From positions 32,150,127-32,214,126 of the forward strand of contig CAKAKS010000068.1 of NCBI GenBank assembly GCA_916700875.1: 64,000 nucleotides of DNA. The letters run 5' to 3'. The notes beneath the pieces were generated by a model. That model searched no databases. It had not been told where the DNA came from and saw only the letters and a program-made list of their open reading frames with translations. Position numbers and translations under genes: made by a program. Shown here piece after piece: positions 1 through 10,055 of this stretch (the stretch's first letter is position 1; each line of letters begins with the position of its first letter). The stretch comes from Sebastes aleutianus. Lineage: Eukaryota; Chordata; Actinopteri; Perciformes; Sebastidae.

Positions 1-151
1 TGTCCCACATTGGGCTTGTCAGGATCTGGTCACACTAGCTCCAGATAAACTCGCCAACTGAACGACTCCAGGCACATTTAGCTGCTCACAAAAAACTGAC
101 ACAGGCTCATTGTGAAGTAAGCAAGTGATAGATTGGACTTTTCTTTTCCAG

Positions 152-243
152 CTGAGTGGAGGCTGTGGACGACCACCAGAGTTTAAAGAAACACGCTGGA
201 GTCAAGATGCTGATTTGGAGCCATGCTCCTCCACCTCCTCCAG
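152..243 (+). CDS. Candidate internal coding exon, 92 nt, gene unknown
   Basis: A pyrimidine-rich stretch ending TTTTCTTTTCCAG sits directly before 152, and the segment ends CTCCTCCAG followed by GTACAGT, so both splice signals are good. One frame is open across the segment, starting at a codon boundary at 152; it begins LSGGCGRPPEFKETRW and ends in a serine/threonine run (CSSTSS). The other two frames contain stops. The segment leaves two bases (AG), and the G that opens the candidate exon at 57763 would complete an arginine codon. Base composition is balanced and not low-complexity, unlike most open frames here. I do not recognise the protein; two cysteines and a proline pair are the only notable residues. 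It could also be a chance open stretch between splice-like motifs. Inference, moderate to low confidence. Confidence 0.4.
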
Positions 244-576
244 GTACAGTATAGTCTCCCCTAAACCATCACAGTGTGTGCTGTGGCTGAATGGCTGTGC
301 GTCCGCCTCTTTGTAAGTGTGTCAGGTCTTCTCTCATTGTGTGCTCAAGTGTGTTATTTATGGATTTTTCGTAGGTGTGTGTGTGTGTGTGTGTGAATGT
401 TCTCTCTGTCTCTTTGAGTCCTTGTCACTGTGCTGTCAGTGTGTATGCACATGTTTGTGTGGTAACAACAGTGGCTTGTGGGGATGGGTGCTGTGTGTGT
501 GTGTGTGTGTGTGTCAATTTGCTGTATTTCTAATTCTGTTTGCGTCGACAGGACTTTGTCTATGTGTGTTATTATT
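244..576. other. Intron-like sequence with two TG runs
   Basis: No gene seen. Two (TG)n microsatellites lie at about 375-394 and 492-514. Open frames here are products of TG repeats (valine/cysteine strings) and are not credible proteins. Confidence 0.6.
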
Positions 577-709
577 AGGGCTGTCAACCTATTAAAATAG
601 TTAATCACAATTAGTTCGGAGCGTTATTTAACCTCCTTCGCGACAAGCTACTATGACATGGTTGGTACCGATGGATTCCTGAGGTTTTCTAGTTTCATGT
701 GATACCATA
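577..709 (-). mobile_element. RepA copy, minus, large internal deletion
   Basis: The terminus AGGGCTGTCAA is followed by the 'ATTAAAATAgTTAATC' end of RepA, then jumps at about 618 to the opposite part of the family (GGAGCGTTATTTAACCTCCTT and the TTGGTACC block). About 0.5 kb of interior is missing compared with the copies at 26995 and 61226. The far terminus is lost. Confidence 0.7.
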
Positions 710-1232
710 CCGTTAGCGAACAACAATCACCCATAAAATGGAGATTCGGCCTCTCTAAACAATCAACAACCGGTACCAACAGTCAGAGTCCTTAAGCCTT
801 CAACAAACATCGAACAAACTGAAACATGATGCAGCGTGCGTGTGCCGTTGTTCCTCGTAGTAGCTTTAAATGATGGATGCAAAGGAAAGCTTGTGGCAAG
901 GTAACACTAAATGCTAAATCCTACGCACGTGTGGCGTTGTCCACCCACGCTTATTTCTTCTTACTTATTTTGCCTAGTATACTTCATCTGCGTGGGCTTC
1001 TACAGACTGTGGTTCATTGACATTCATCTGCTCCTCTGACTAGTTTTGTTGCACCGGTTCGGGTGGGAAAGGTTACATCATTCTTGGTGAAAATTCAGGT
1101 GTAAATAATGAAATTTAAGATGACTGAATTCCATTTTTAGCTGCTTCAGTGTGTCAAAGCTTACTGGCACATTTGAATAGAACAGCCGTCGCTAATGTTA
1201 TTAGTAACATCTGTTGTTTTTCCTACAAAAAG
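710..1232. other. No gene or repeat recognised
   Basis: Mixed-composition sequence without an open frame, tandem array or family match that I can see. Confidence 0.5.
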
Positions 1233-1292
1233 GGGAATGGAGATGTGTCTGGAAATGGAGGAAACATGATGGAAGAAGATATTCAACGTAAG
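1233..1292 (+). CDS. Weak exon-like segment, 60 nt
   Basis: A pyrimidine run (TGTTGTTTTTCCTAC) precedes AAAAAG, then a 60-nt segment open in frame 0 (GNGDVSGNGGNMMEEDIQRK) ends at AAG followed by GTGAGTCA, a strong donor. The acceptor is poor (AAG preceded by four A). It starts and ends on codon boundaries, so it cannot sit between the candidate exons at 152 and 57763 without breaking frame. It may be a chance open stretch. Protein not recognised. Confidence 0.18.
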
Positions 1293-1620
1293 GTGAGTCA
1301 GCACCTGTTTGTAAATGTTTGTTTGTAGCACGAGTCCTTGAAGTCGGGGCCACCAGAAGGGCCCTGCTGGAGAAATATACATTTCACAACAGCTCCTGAG
1401 AGACTCAAAGATCAGAGTGGTTATGTTTTGTGGGGTTTGAATCTGGCTCGTCATCTTTGTTCCATGCCACAATCATCAAGAACATGAAGGAAAGTGTTAT
1501 TACCATCAAAATATAAAGAGATTTCACCACCAAAGTCATTAACCCAGAAACAACGGCGTCACCTGCGATGGCGCTGCATCTGATGCTTGAATATCTGAAC
1601 ATAGTTTATACAATACGTCT

Positions 1621-1623
<3 letters not shown>

Positions 1624-1678
<55 letters not shown>
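1624..1678. repeat. (TG)n microsatellite, about 55 bp
   Basis: An uninterrupted TG run read directly. A second run of about 37 bp lies at 2015-2051. The sequence between them shows no gene. Confidence 0.95.
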
Positions 1679-1679
<1 letters not shown>

Positions 1680-2011
1680 TGTGCCGCTCTCCTCCACTGC
1701 CTTCATACCATTTAATGATAAACATGTTATTTATAGAGAAGTCTCTCACCACTGCCTGCGCTCATTTACATAACCTCCACAACAACATCATCGTCCAGCG
1801 CTCACATGCAGAGATTCATGTGACATCATTTATGTGCATGGAAGCGGGAGCGTCGCTGCTGCTGCATGCGATCCCCGTTCTGCCTGGATGTGTACGTAGC
1901 ATTTAATTCACCTTGATGTAGTGAAGTAGATCCTGTTTGGAGATTTGCACTAGTTACTCGACCTGAAAGCCAAAGGTCAGTGACTCTTGGTTGTAAAGAC
2001 CCCAGAGCATC

Positions 2012-2055
<44 letters not shown>

Positions 2056-2322
2056 GTATGATGTGATATATAATCCAGTACAGAGGTCATTCTGGGGTCG
2101 TCTCGCCTCTTGGATTTAATAGTATTTACTAAAAGCTTCAAGAGGACATTTACTGCCAGACTTTCCTCCTCTCTCTGATAATTAATGTGGTGGACAGCAG
2201 GTGTCTTTACATGCATCCATTATCAGTATTTATTTCAACAGATACAGAAGCGTAATGTATTCACTTGAGAAACTATATCTGCCATGTTTTTCTGAGTTAA
2301 CGAGATTATATTAGTTTTTAAT

Positions 2323-2990
2323 AGGGCGGTCAAAGTTAACGCATTAATAACGCTTTAACACAAATTCAACGTGAATAATTTCTTTAAAGCATTAAGGCAA
2401 TTTGTGATTTTTAATTAACCATTAGAAAATCTGACGGGCTGCCGGTCTTTCGGAGGTTGGAGCGGTCTCATATGGAACTAGAAAACCTAAAGAATCCATC
2501 GGTACCAACCATGGCATACTAGCTTGTCCTGAAGGAGGATAAATAACGCTCAAACCTTATGTTACATTTTGGTGAGGAAAAACTGTCATGTCCATTTTCA
2601 AAGGGGTCCTTTGACCTCTGACCTCCAGATATGTGAATGTAAATGGGTTCTATGGGTACCCACGAGTCTCCCCTTTACAGACATGACCACTTTATGATAA
2701 TCACATGCAGTTTGGGGCAAGTCATAGTCAAGTCAGCACACTGACACACTGACAGCTGTTGTTGTCTGTTGGGCTGCAGTTTGCCATGTTATGATTGGAG
2801 CATATTGTTTTATGCTAAATGCAGTACCTGTGAGGGTTTCTGGACAATATCTGTCATTGTTTTGTGTTGTTAATTGATTTACAATAATAAATATATACAT
2901 AGATTTGCATAAAGCAGCATATTTGTCCACTCCCATGTTGATAAGAGTATTAAATACTTGACTAATCTCCCTTTGAACAGATAAAAACAC
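2323..2990 (+). mobile_element. RepA copy, plus, 3' terminus lost
   Basis: It begins AGGGcGGTCAAAGTTAACGC and runs through the diagnostic family blocks: GGTACCAACCATGgCATACT, GGTTCTATGGGTACCCACGA, TTTGGGGCAAGTCATAGTCA, and the ATAATAAATATATACATA segment. Similarity ends near GAACAGATAAAAA, before the second terminal repeat. No coding capacity. Confidence 0.85.
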
Positions 2991-3295
2991 ATGTGATGTG
3001 CGAGAGCTGCAACATGGCGGCGCTCTTGCCACGAAAGATGAAACATTTCTTATTTTTTTCTCCTGATGACATTTGTCACGTTTGTTTTAAAACGGTTCAT
3101 CAGAGTGGAAATCCATTTAGTGAACCAGCTGAATTTGGTTGAACGTTTCATTTCCACTTTAACTCACTGAGACTTTAATTCAGTAGAGACAGATGTTGTC
3201 TCAGGTATATTATCTCAGATTAGAGCAGATGTGTTTATAACACTAAAAACAGACTGTGAACATATTTACTGAAATAAATAATAAACCATAAATAA
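2991..3295. other. No gene seen
   Basis: Short mixed-composition stretch between RepA and the polypyrimidine tract. Confidence 0.5.
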
Positions 3296-4020
3296 TCTCC
3301 TTGTCTCCTCTCTCCTTCTCTCCTTTCCTCTCTCCTCGTCTCCTCTCCTCTTCTGTCCTCTCCTCTTTCCTCCTCTCTCCTTGTCTCCTCTTCTCTCTTC
3401 TTCGCTCCTCTCCTCTCCTCTCTCCTTGTCTCCACTTCTCTCTCCTTCTCTCCTTGTCTTCTCTCCTCTTCTGTCCTCTCCTCTCTCCTTGTCTCCACTT
3501 CTCTCTCCTTGTCTCCTCTTCTCTCTTCTCTCCTCTCTCCTTCTCTCCTTTCCTCTCTCCTTGTCTCCTCTCTTCTTCTGTCCTCTCCTCTCTCCTTGTC
3601 TCCTCTCCTCTCCTCTCCTTCTCTCCTCTCTCCTTGTCTCCTCTCCTCTCCTCTTCTCTCATTGTCTTCTCTCCTCTCCTCTCCTCTCCTCTCCTCTCAT
3701 GTCCTCTCCTCTCTCCTTCTCTCTTCTCTTCTCTCCTCTCCTCTCCTCTCATGTCCTCTCCTCTCTCCTTCTCTCTTCTCTTCTCTCCTCTCCTCTCCTC
3801 TCATGTCCTCTCCTCTCTCCTTCTCTCTTCTCTTCTCTCCTCTCCTCTCCTCTCCTCTCCTCTCCTCTCTTCTCTTCTCTTGTCTTCTCTTCTCTTCTCT
3901 TCTCTTCTCTTCTTCTCTCCTCTCCTTTCTTTGTCTCCTCTCCTCTCCTCTCCTCTCCTCTTCTGTACTTTCCTCTCTCCTCCTCACTCCATGTCTCCTT
4001 TTCTCTCTCCTCTCCTCTTT
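3296..4020. repeat. Polypyrimidine tract (CTCTC/CTTGTC type), about 0.7 kb
   Basis: Almost only C and T on this strand, built from variants of CTCTCCT with regular TTGTCTCCTC and CATGTCCTCT insertions. Long serine/leucine/proline (plus) and arginine/glutamate (minus) open frames are artefacts of composition. Such homopurine-homopyrimidine DNA can adopt triplex (H-DNA) structure; that is established for the sequence class and untested here. Confidence 0.95.
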
Positions 4021-4127
4021 ACCATATGTGTGCAGGCCTTCATATGGACTGTTGGGGGAGGATGGAGATTTAATTTTCAATCTCTGATATGGAGCTGAAT
4101 TTTGATAACTTTCACGAGCAAAAGCAG

Positions 4128-4252
4128 TAGAGGAGGAGGAGGAGGAGGAGGAGGAGGAGGAGGAGTAGAGGAGGAGGTGTAGAGGAGGAGGAGGAGGAGT
4201 AGAGGAGGAGGAGGAGGAGGAGGAGGAGGAGTAGAGGAGGAGGAGGAGGTGT
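4128..4252. repeat. (AGG)n array with TAG interruptions
   Basis: About 125 bp of GAGGAGG units interrupted by GTAGAGG and GGTGTAGAGG. Poly-proline/leucine frames on the minus strand are artefacts. A short CT-rich stretch follows at 4400-4490. Confidence 0.95.
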
Positions 4253-4671
4253 AACTGAGAGGCAGATTTAGCACAGCGCGTCTATGTGTAGACAGGCTGA
4301 TTGACTGACTGTATTTCCTACCTGCTTGGTCAGCAGCCTCGGCAGCCGGCGGCTGAGACGTGGCACACTGGCTAAGTAATTGGCCCTGCTCAATACTGTG
4401 ATAGATGCTCTCTCTCCTCTCTCCCTTCCTCTCTCCCTTCCTCTCTCCTTTCCTCTCTCTCCTCCAGCCTTCCTCTCTCTCCTCTGCACCCCCACTTCAG
4501 CTGCTTAACGGAGGACACGTCAGTCTGAGGAGCTGCTAATATCCAGATTTAGATTATACAGTGTGAGGTATGATAACGTATAACACGATGTCTAATATTA
4601 GACAACTCTTCTTCCCGTACTGTATCTCTCTTTCTGTTTTCACTCACATTGCTTTCTTCATTTATCCTTTA

Positions 4672-5768
4672 ATTTCACCACTCCTCTCCTTTCCTCTCCT
4701 CTCCTCGCGCCTTTCCTCTCCTCTCGTTTCCTTTGTCCTTTCCATTTCTTCTCTTGATTTATGTCCTCCATCTCTCCTCTCCTCTCCTCTCTTTCCCTTT
4801 TCCATTTCCATTTATATATTTTGTCTTCTCTTGATTTATGTCCTTTACCTCTCCACTCCTCTTCTCTCCTCTCTCCTTGCCTCCCCTCCCCTCTTCTCTC
4901 CTCTCCTCTCTTTTTGTCTCCTCTTTCCTTCTCTCCTCTCCTCTTCTCTCCTCTCTCCTTCTCATCTCTCCTCTCTTCTTGTCTCCTCTCCTCTCTCCTT
5001 CTCTCCTCTCCTCTCTTCTTGTCTCCTCTTCTCTTCTCTCTCCTTATTTCCTCTCCTCTCTCCTTGTCTCCTCTCCTCTCTCCTTGCCTCCTCTCCCCTC
5101 CTCTCCTCTTCTTTCTCCTTCTCTCCCCTCCTCTCATCTCCTCTCCTCTCCTCTCTTCTTGTCTTCTCTCCTCTCTCCTTCTCTCCTCTACTCTCTTCTT
5201 GTCTCCTCTTCTCTCCTCTCCTCTCCTCTCCCCTCTCCTTCTCTCCTCTCCTCTCTTCTTGTCTCCTCTCTTCTTCTTTTCTCACTCCTTGTCTCCTCTC
5301 ATCTCCTCTCCTCTCTCCTTGTCTCCTCTCCTCTCCTTTCTCTTTGTCTCCTCTCCTCTCCTCTCCTCTCCTCTCCTCTCCTCTCCTCTCCTCTCCTCTC
5401 CTCTCCTCTCCTCTCTCCTTGTCTTCCTCTCTCCTCTCCTCTCCTCTCTCCTTGTCTCATCTCATCTCCTCTCCTCTCCTCTCCTCTCCTCTCCTCTCCT
5501 CTCTCCTTGTCTTCCTCTCTCCTCTCCTCTCCTCTCCTCTCCTCTCCCCTTCTCTCCTCTCCTCACCTCTCCTTTCCTTTCTCCTCACCTCCTCTCATCT
5601 CCTCACCTCTCCTCTCCTTTCTTCTCTCCTCTTCTCTCCTCTCCTCTCTTCTTGCCTCCTCTTCTCTCTTCTTCTCTCCTCTCTCCTTGTCTCTTCTTCT
5701 CCTCTTCTCCTCTCCTCCTCTCCTCTCTCCTTGTCTCCTCTCCTCTCCTCTCCCCTCCTCTCCTCTCC
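4672..5768. repeat. Polypyrimidine tract, about 1.1 kb
   Basis: The same CTCTC-type sequence as at 3296-4020, including a near-perfect (CTCTC)n core at about 5350-5415 and repeats of CTTGTCTCCTCTCCTCTC. It ends immediately before the CpG-rich candidate promoter exon. All frames inside it are composition artefacts. Confidence 0.95.
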
Positions 5769-5779
5769 ATCCATCCATC

Positions 5780-6026
5780 CGCGCCCCCGAGGACAAACCT
5801 CGCTCCTGGGCACCCCGCCCGGCTGCGCGTCGCTGTGTGTGATGAGGAGAGAGGAGGGGGAGCTATAGAGCAGTTTGTTGAGTGAATCAGAGAGAGAGGG
5901 AGAGAGACACACACAGAGAGAGAGAGAGCAGCAGCAGTAAACCGAGGACAGCTTCCTCTCCTCCATACTAACTAACACCACCTCACTATGCGTACTGCTC
6001 CGGGCTGCTGCTACTAGAAGCTCCAG
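5780..6026 (+). promoter_or_regulatory. Candidate promoter and untranslated first exon
   Basis: About 60 bases at 5785-5845 are unusually rich in CG dinucleotides for this window (GCGCCCCCGAGG, CGCCCGGCTGCGCGTCGC). They are followed by a GA-rich stretch, a run of CAGCAG, and CTCCAG at 6021-6026 joined to GTAAGAG, a strong splice donor on the same strand as the other exon candidates. There is no long open frame, which fits a 5' untranslated exon. No clear TATA box in the usual place is visible. If it is real and spliced to 57763-57811, the first in-frame ATG could be the one inside that exon. This is inference from composition and one splice signal; an alternative is a GC-rich remnant with a chance donor. 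Confidence 0.35.
5988..6017 (+). CDS. Possible 9-codon upstream open frame
   Basis: An ATG within CTCACTATGCG opens MRTAPGCCY and stops at TAG, nine bases before the candidate donor. If 5780-6026 is an untranslated exon this would be an upstream ORF able to reduce downstream translation. Speculative. Confidence 0.15.
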   Translation: MRTAPGCCY

Positions 6027-6930
6027 GTAAGAGATCCATCCTCCTTCACACTTCTGTCTGCTCTGTTTGGGTTCACTGTTGTGCGCACTGGAGCGTGTTT
6101 GTGCGTGTTTGCAGAGCACCATGCGGGCATCACTGCTGCTCAATCCGGTCCTGTGTATCCGACCATGTGGAGCTGCTCTACTCTGTGCTGCCAGAAACTA
6201 CACCGAGTAGCTGTGTGTCTCTCTGGGAGGGTTGTAAGCCTGTAGCTGCAATACTTCTATGTCATAATCTATATATCTATAAAGATCTGATTTGACAGAC
6301 ATAATCTTTTGAATAATTTGGACAACCATTGCAATTTGCTCGTCCAACCCTGAAGCATCTCTTGTGTCTTATATATTCCCCTGAAGTTTAGTGGGAGCGT
6401 GAGTGAAATGTTAAGGATGTTGCAGGGTTTCTGTGAGATGGAGTAGAGAGAGACCGCATCCAGGCGCCTCATCCAGAGTCTCTCTGCGGGTTAATGAGCG
6501 CTCCTGGCCGGCGTGGCTCCACGGGGAGTCCGCTCTGGGACCGTGGAGGTGATCACACATCAACAACACCAACTCTCTGGTCATTAGAGCTGGAACTGCT
6601 TTATTATGGCACAGAAGCTGTTAGGAATAAAAAAAAAAAAAAAAGATGTGACATAAACTGGTTAGAATATCAAATGTCTGCTAAATGTGAAATCTGTTGG
6701 AGCTTCGTTGGTGGTTGTAGTCAATGTGTGCTGGTGATACTGCGGAGATCAAGTCAGCAGAAGAGGAACATAGGACTGCTGGCTGAAATTTCAAAATAAA
6801 AGCGTTTGGGAGTTAACTGAAAATGCACAGTGGTTTTATATTTTTATAGATTGGCATTGGTAAAATTTGTTGTACTCTTATTTTAGGTCATTCATCCTCA
6901 TCCCTGTCAAAAATACAAAATACATTAGTG
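6027..6930. other. Intron-like sequence, no gene
   Basis: Contains a 15-A run at about 6629-6643 and a small GC-rich patch at 6490-6550. No convincing open frame. Confidence 0.5.
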
Positions 6931-6973
6931 TAGGGTGACCCGATTTGGGACAAAGAGTATGTTTGTGTGGGAC

Positions 6974-7689
6974 TAGGGATGTCATGGTACCAGAAATCTA
7001 GTAGTCAATACCAATACCGATACCAATTCGATACCACGGTAAAAAAAAAAACAACAACAACAAAAATAAATCTCCTACATTGTAATTCAACACGCACTCT
7101 TTTATTAGAAAACATTTGAACATTACAAAAAACAGAGGCATGTAGCCTTTAAGTAATAAATAAAAATAATTGACCCATTTTGTTGATTTGGCGTATCAGC
7201 GGCATGTTATCAATTAATCGATAGTCAGACGAGGGATGCTACATACTGACCGTGAACGCATCTGGTCCGTCAGCTCAGAGTAGTAGGAGCAGAAGGCAGA
7301 GGATTTATTGTTGAAGCGAAAAGCAACCGCGAGGTGGATGGAGCCGTCGCAGCCGTAGTGCACGGAGCAGCGGCGCCCGGTAGACCCCCGCAGCAAACGC
7401 CCTACCGGAGAGACCAGACACACTGCCACCCGACAGTAAAGATCAGAGTCAGCGCTCTGCACATGTTGACCGTCATCTTTACTTGTAAAATGTCCGGTGT
7501 AATCGGTAACACCGGTGTTGTCACAGGTTTATTAACCAGTGGAAAAATGTTCCTCACTGTCACATCACTACCAACGACCATTACTGGCATCGTACGGTAC
7601 CGTCGGTACTGTAGAAAAAGAGTACCATCACTTTTTTTAAATTTTGGCATCGACTTGGTACCGCAGTATCGGTTTTCGTGACATCCCAA
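6974..7689 (+). mobile_element. RepB element, 716 bp, hAT-like, intact ends
   Basis: Ends TAGGGATGTCA (6974) and TGACATCCCAA (to 7689) are inverted repeats. It is flanked by an exact 8-bp direct repeat, TGTGGGAC, at 6966-6973 and 7690-7697; 8 bp is the hAT target-site length. Near both ends are degenerate GGTACC/GATACC runs. The interior (about 7140-7560) matches RepD in reverse. No transposase frame remains, so it is non-autonomous. Confidence 0.85.
7140..7560 (-). repeat. RepD-like interior inside RepB
   Basis: Read on the minus strand this matches the RepD copy at 10056-10558: the CACCGGTGTTACCGATTACA block, TTTACAAGTAAAGATGACGG, and TTGGCGTATCAGCGG. RepB and RepD therefore share internal sequence but have different outer ends. 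Confidence 0.75.
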
Positions 7690-7694
7690 TGTGG

Positions 7695-7970
7695 GACAAA
7701 GAGTATGTTTGTGTGGGACAATGTGAGACACGTTACCAAGGCTGAGAGGTAGTCTACCATTTTGATACAATGTCTATCTAACTTAAATAACAAACATTTT
7801 CTATTCTGCCTCTTATCTTGTAACATCTCTATGCTTTGCCCGAATGCATCCATAGATCGACACGTCTCTTTTTGAGCTGCACGTTTCTTGTGAGACTCAC
7901 ATGATCTGTGTCGCTTCATGTCGTCGTGTGAAACTGAAAAATAACTGGCAAATTTCACCAAAAAACTCAA
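7695..7970 (-). pseudogene. Zinc-finger remnant of hAT-like transposase
   Basis: A minus-strand open stretch contains FASYFSVSHDDMKRH followed by CESHKKRA. This resembles the N-terminal finger of many hAT-derived proteins, in which a hydrophobic FxVxHGGxxD segment is followed by paired histidines. Only the second half of a finger is visible and there is no catalytic domain. The RepI copy at 46.5 kb has the same region with more damage. The family call is from motif resemblance only. Confidence 0.45.
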
Positions 7971-7975
7971 CGTAC

Positions 7976-8489
7976 GTCAACGTACGTTATGAACGTTGTT
8001 GTCACTACTGCATTGTATTGTGGGATATTTATATCGCCGTAGTGTCCAGTGTTGCATACTGTAATATTTCACCGGTAATAGTATGCAATTCTCATACTAT
8101 TGGTTTCATACATACTAAAATATCTCACATACTGTTTTTGCGTTCTAAATAGCATGTTAGTATGAAATGTCGGACGCAACCACAGTGTGTGATTTCATAC
8201 AATATGTAGGCTGCATCTACATTATGTCTCAATATGTGACAGAATAAAAAAAGGTAGACCCTTTAGCTTTTATCTTGAAAACTACAAGGCTCATTTTCCG
8301 GTTTCCTCCCGTCTTTTTCTGTTAACCTTGACGCAGCAGACTGAGTGATCTGTCCGGGCAGGGTTGGGTTGGCTGCAGGGCTGTTCCCCATGACCAGTTT
8401 TTGGTCTTCGAAGCTTCGTGGCACGGCGTGGCACCATGTTCTTCTGTCTGTCTCCATCTCCCCCGTTTCAATGGGGCTGCTGCACTGCT

Positions 8490-8490
<1 letters not shown>
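7976..8490. other. No gene; possible short MITE at 8050-8200
   Basis: Repeated variants of CATACTATT, CATACATACTAAA and TAGTATG at 8045-8165 suggest a degenerate foldback; related words occur at 41700-41745. No gene. Confidence 0.35.

Positions 8491-8525
<35 letters not shown>
8491..8525. repeat. (CA)n microsatellite
   Basis: About 35 bp of uninterrupted CA. Confidence 0.95.
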
Positions 8526-8527
<2 letters not shown>

Positions 8528-9733
8528 CTACACACAACAAACAGCAATATCCATTTGACAATAACTAATTATCAGTAATGTTGAATATGAATAATGAATA
8601 ATGTTGTAGGTTATTCCTTATGTCATGGGTTATTTGGGGATTTATACATTATGGTGTATTATTTCATACTATTAAAACAAAGCATTCGAATACTGATTTG
8701 GAGGTGGATTAGCATGGCAACAGTCGAAGCTTGGAAGCATTCAGGTCAGCCCTGGTTGGCTGTATGACCACTATAACGTCCCACGACTACAATTCATCAA
8801 CCTACGCTCCTCTATTCTCCACCACACTCGGTGTCATATTTCAGCGTTTGAACTGCTTTAAAACGACTTGGGGTGGAGCCAGCCGCTGCACGTCCAGACC
8901 GGATACAGCGTTGTCTTTACATTCATATATTGCACCTTTAATTGATATCAGATTGTGGTGAATATGTCTTCATTATGGCCACTTCTGAGTTTCTTTATTC
9001 ATGATTTCAGCTCTGTGGGCTTGAGGCAGGTCTGCTGGACAAAGAGAGAGATGCACAGCACGCGATTGTGAAATAGTTGATGCATTCAGTCTGAAGTGTG
9101 GCAGGGAGTGGGTTATAAGAGCCGGGCTGCAGCATGCAGGCTGCAGAGGAAGAAGAGAAGTGGGAGATCCTCGTCTTTCCTCCTCCTGTGCACAGAAGCT
9201 GCAGCGGGGCTTCCCGGGGCTTTTCCTTTCTCTCCGTCGACCTCTCTCTGTCTGCAGTTTTTCTAGGGCTTCCCTTGTTTTCCCTGCAGCAGCCTCCCAC
9301 CCACCCTTTCCTCCATCCATCTCTCTGTCTATGAGGCCATGCAACTCCCCTCCCTCCATCCCTCCATTCATCTTTGAAGGAAAAAGGATGTAGGATACAG
9401 ATGCAGCAGCAGAATGAGATGCTGCATGCTTCGAAAAATTAGAGCTAAAGGCTACAGCAGCAGGCACATCATTTGTCCCTGAGGGGATGTTTAAGGAATA
9501 ATAATGTTAAGGAGAGACACTGCAGGTGAATAGGGTAAAAGATTTAACTAATAGATATCACCATGGATCTTCCCCAGTTCAGATTACATGCGTTAGGACA
9601 TCATTTTATGTTTAAATATGTAAATGAGGCATTTTCTTATCAAAAATGTGCTGATTTGCATACATTTCCAGAACAAAAATCTGAACATCGGATAAAGACA
9701 GGTTCAAAATTCTTGTTTCATTTTGTTGACCTA
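8526..9733. other. No gene recognised
   Basis: Open frames at 8973-9467 (minus) and 9134-9393 (plus) overlap on opposite strands in CT/GA-rich sequence and show no domain. A TATCACCATGGATCTTCCCC motif at about 9557 resembles one at 11088-11106 and may belong to a dispersed repeat. Confidence 0.5.
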
Positions 9734-9982
9734 TTAGTAGAGATCCATTTTTTCCTTCCCGATACCGATTCCAATACCTGAACTTGTGGTATCGGTCGAT
9801 ACGGAGTACACCTTACCGGCGTGATAAATATAATATCTTGGTCGCTTGTGGGCTATCTTTGTAGAGTTTATCTTGACGTTGGAATGCTGTTTTTCAACGT
9901 TTGCTGCTGTGGTTCGTTCTTTGCCTTGGTGAAGTCGCTCTTTGGCGTGATGTGTCTTCAAATGTTTTGAGTTCAAATGCAA
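9734..9982 (-). pseudogene. BED-type zinc-finger fragment (hAT transposase remnant)
   Basis: The minus-strand frame begins MHLNSKHLKTHHAKERL. NSKHLKTHH strongly resembles the C-terminal half of a BED zinc finger (TSNLLRHLKxHHxxE, supplying the two histidines) found at the N-terminus of hAT transposases. The cysteine half lies beyond the point where RepD has inserted and is missing from the frame. The frame runs out into the RepC terminal GATACCGATTCC repeats. No dimerisation or catalytic region is present. It probably derives from the autonomous parent of RepC. Confidence 0.5.
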
Positions 9983-10055
9983 TCAGTTCTTCTTCTCTGC
10001 TTTAAATCAGTAGTTGCCACTGGCCGCCATGATACATCCAGGGTGACAGCACAGC

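Larger units (their letters stand above)
6931..7975 (-). mobile_element. RepI copy, hAT-like, split by RepB
   Basis: TAGGGTGACCCGATTTGGGA at 6932 and the block GGGACAAAGAGTATGTTTGTG match the copy at 46328-47041. The element is interrupted at 6974-7689 by RepB and resumes at 7690 through about 7975. The segment from 7690 on encodes a degenerate zinc-finger-like peptide on the minus strand. The far end is not clear. Confidence 0.65.

Noticed and set aside
3301..5885. Long serine/leucine/proline open frames (up to about 430 codons) and arginine/glutamate frames on the other strand
   Set aside because: They are translations of CTCTC/GAGAG low-complexity DNA, occur in several overlapping frames at once and have no domain.
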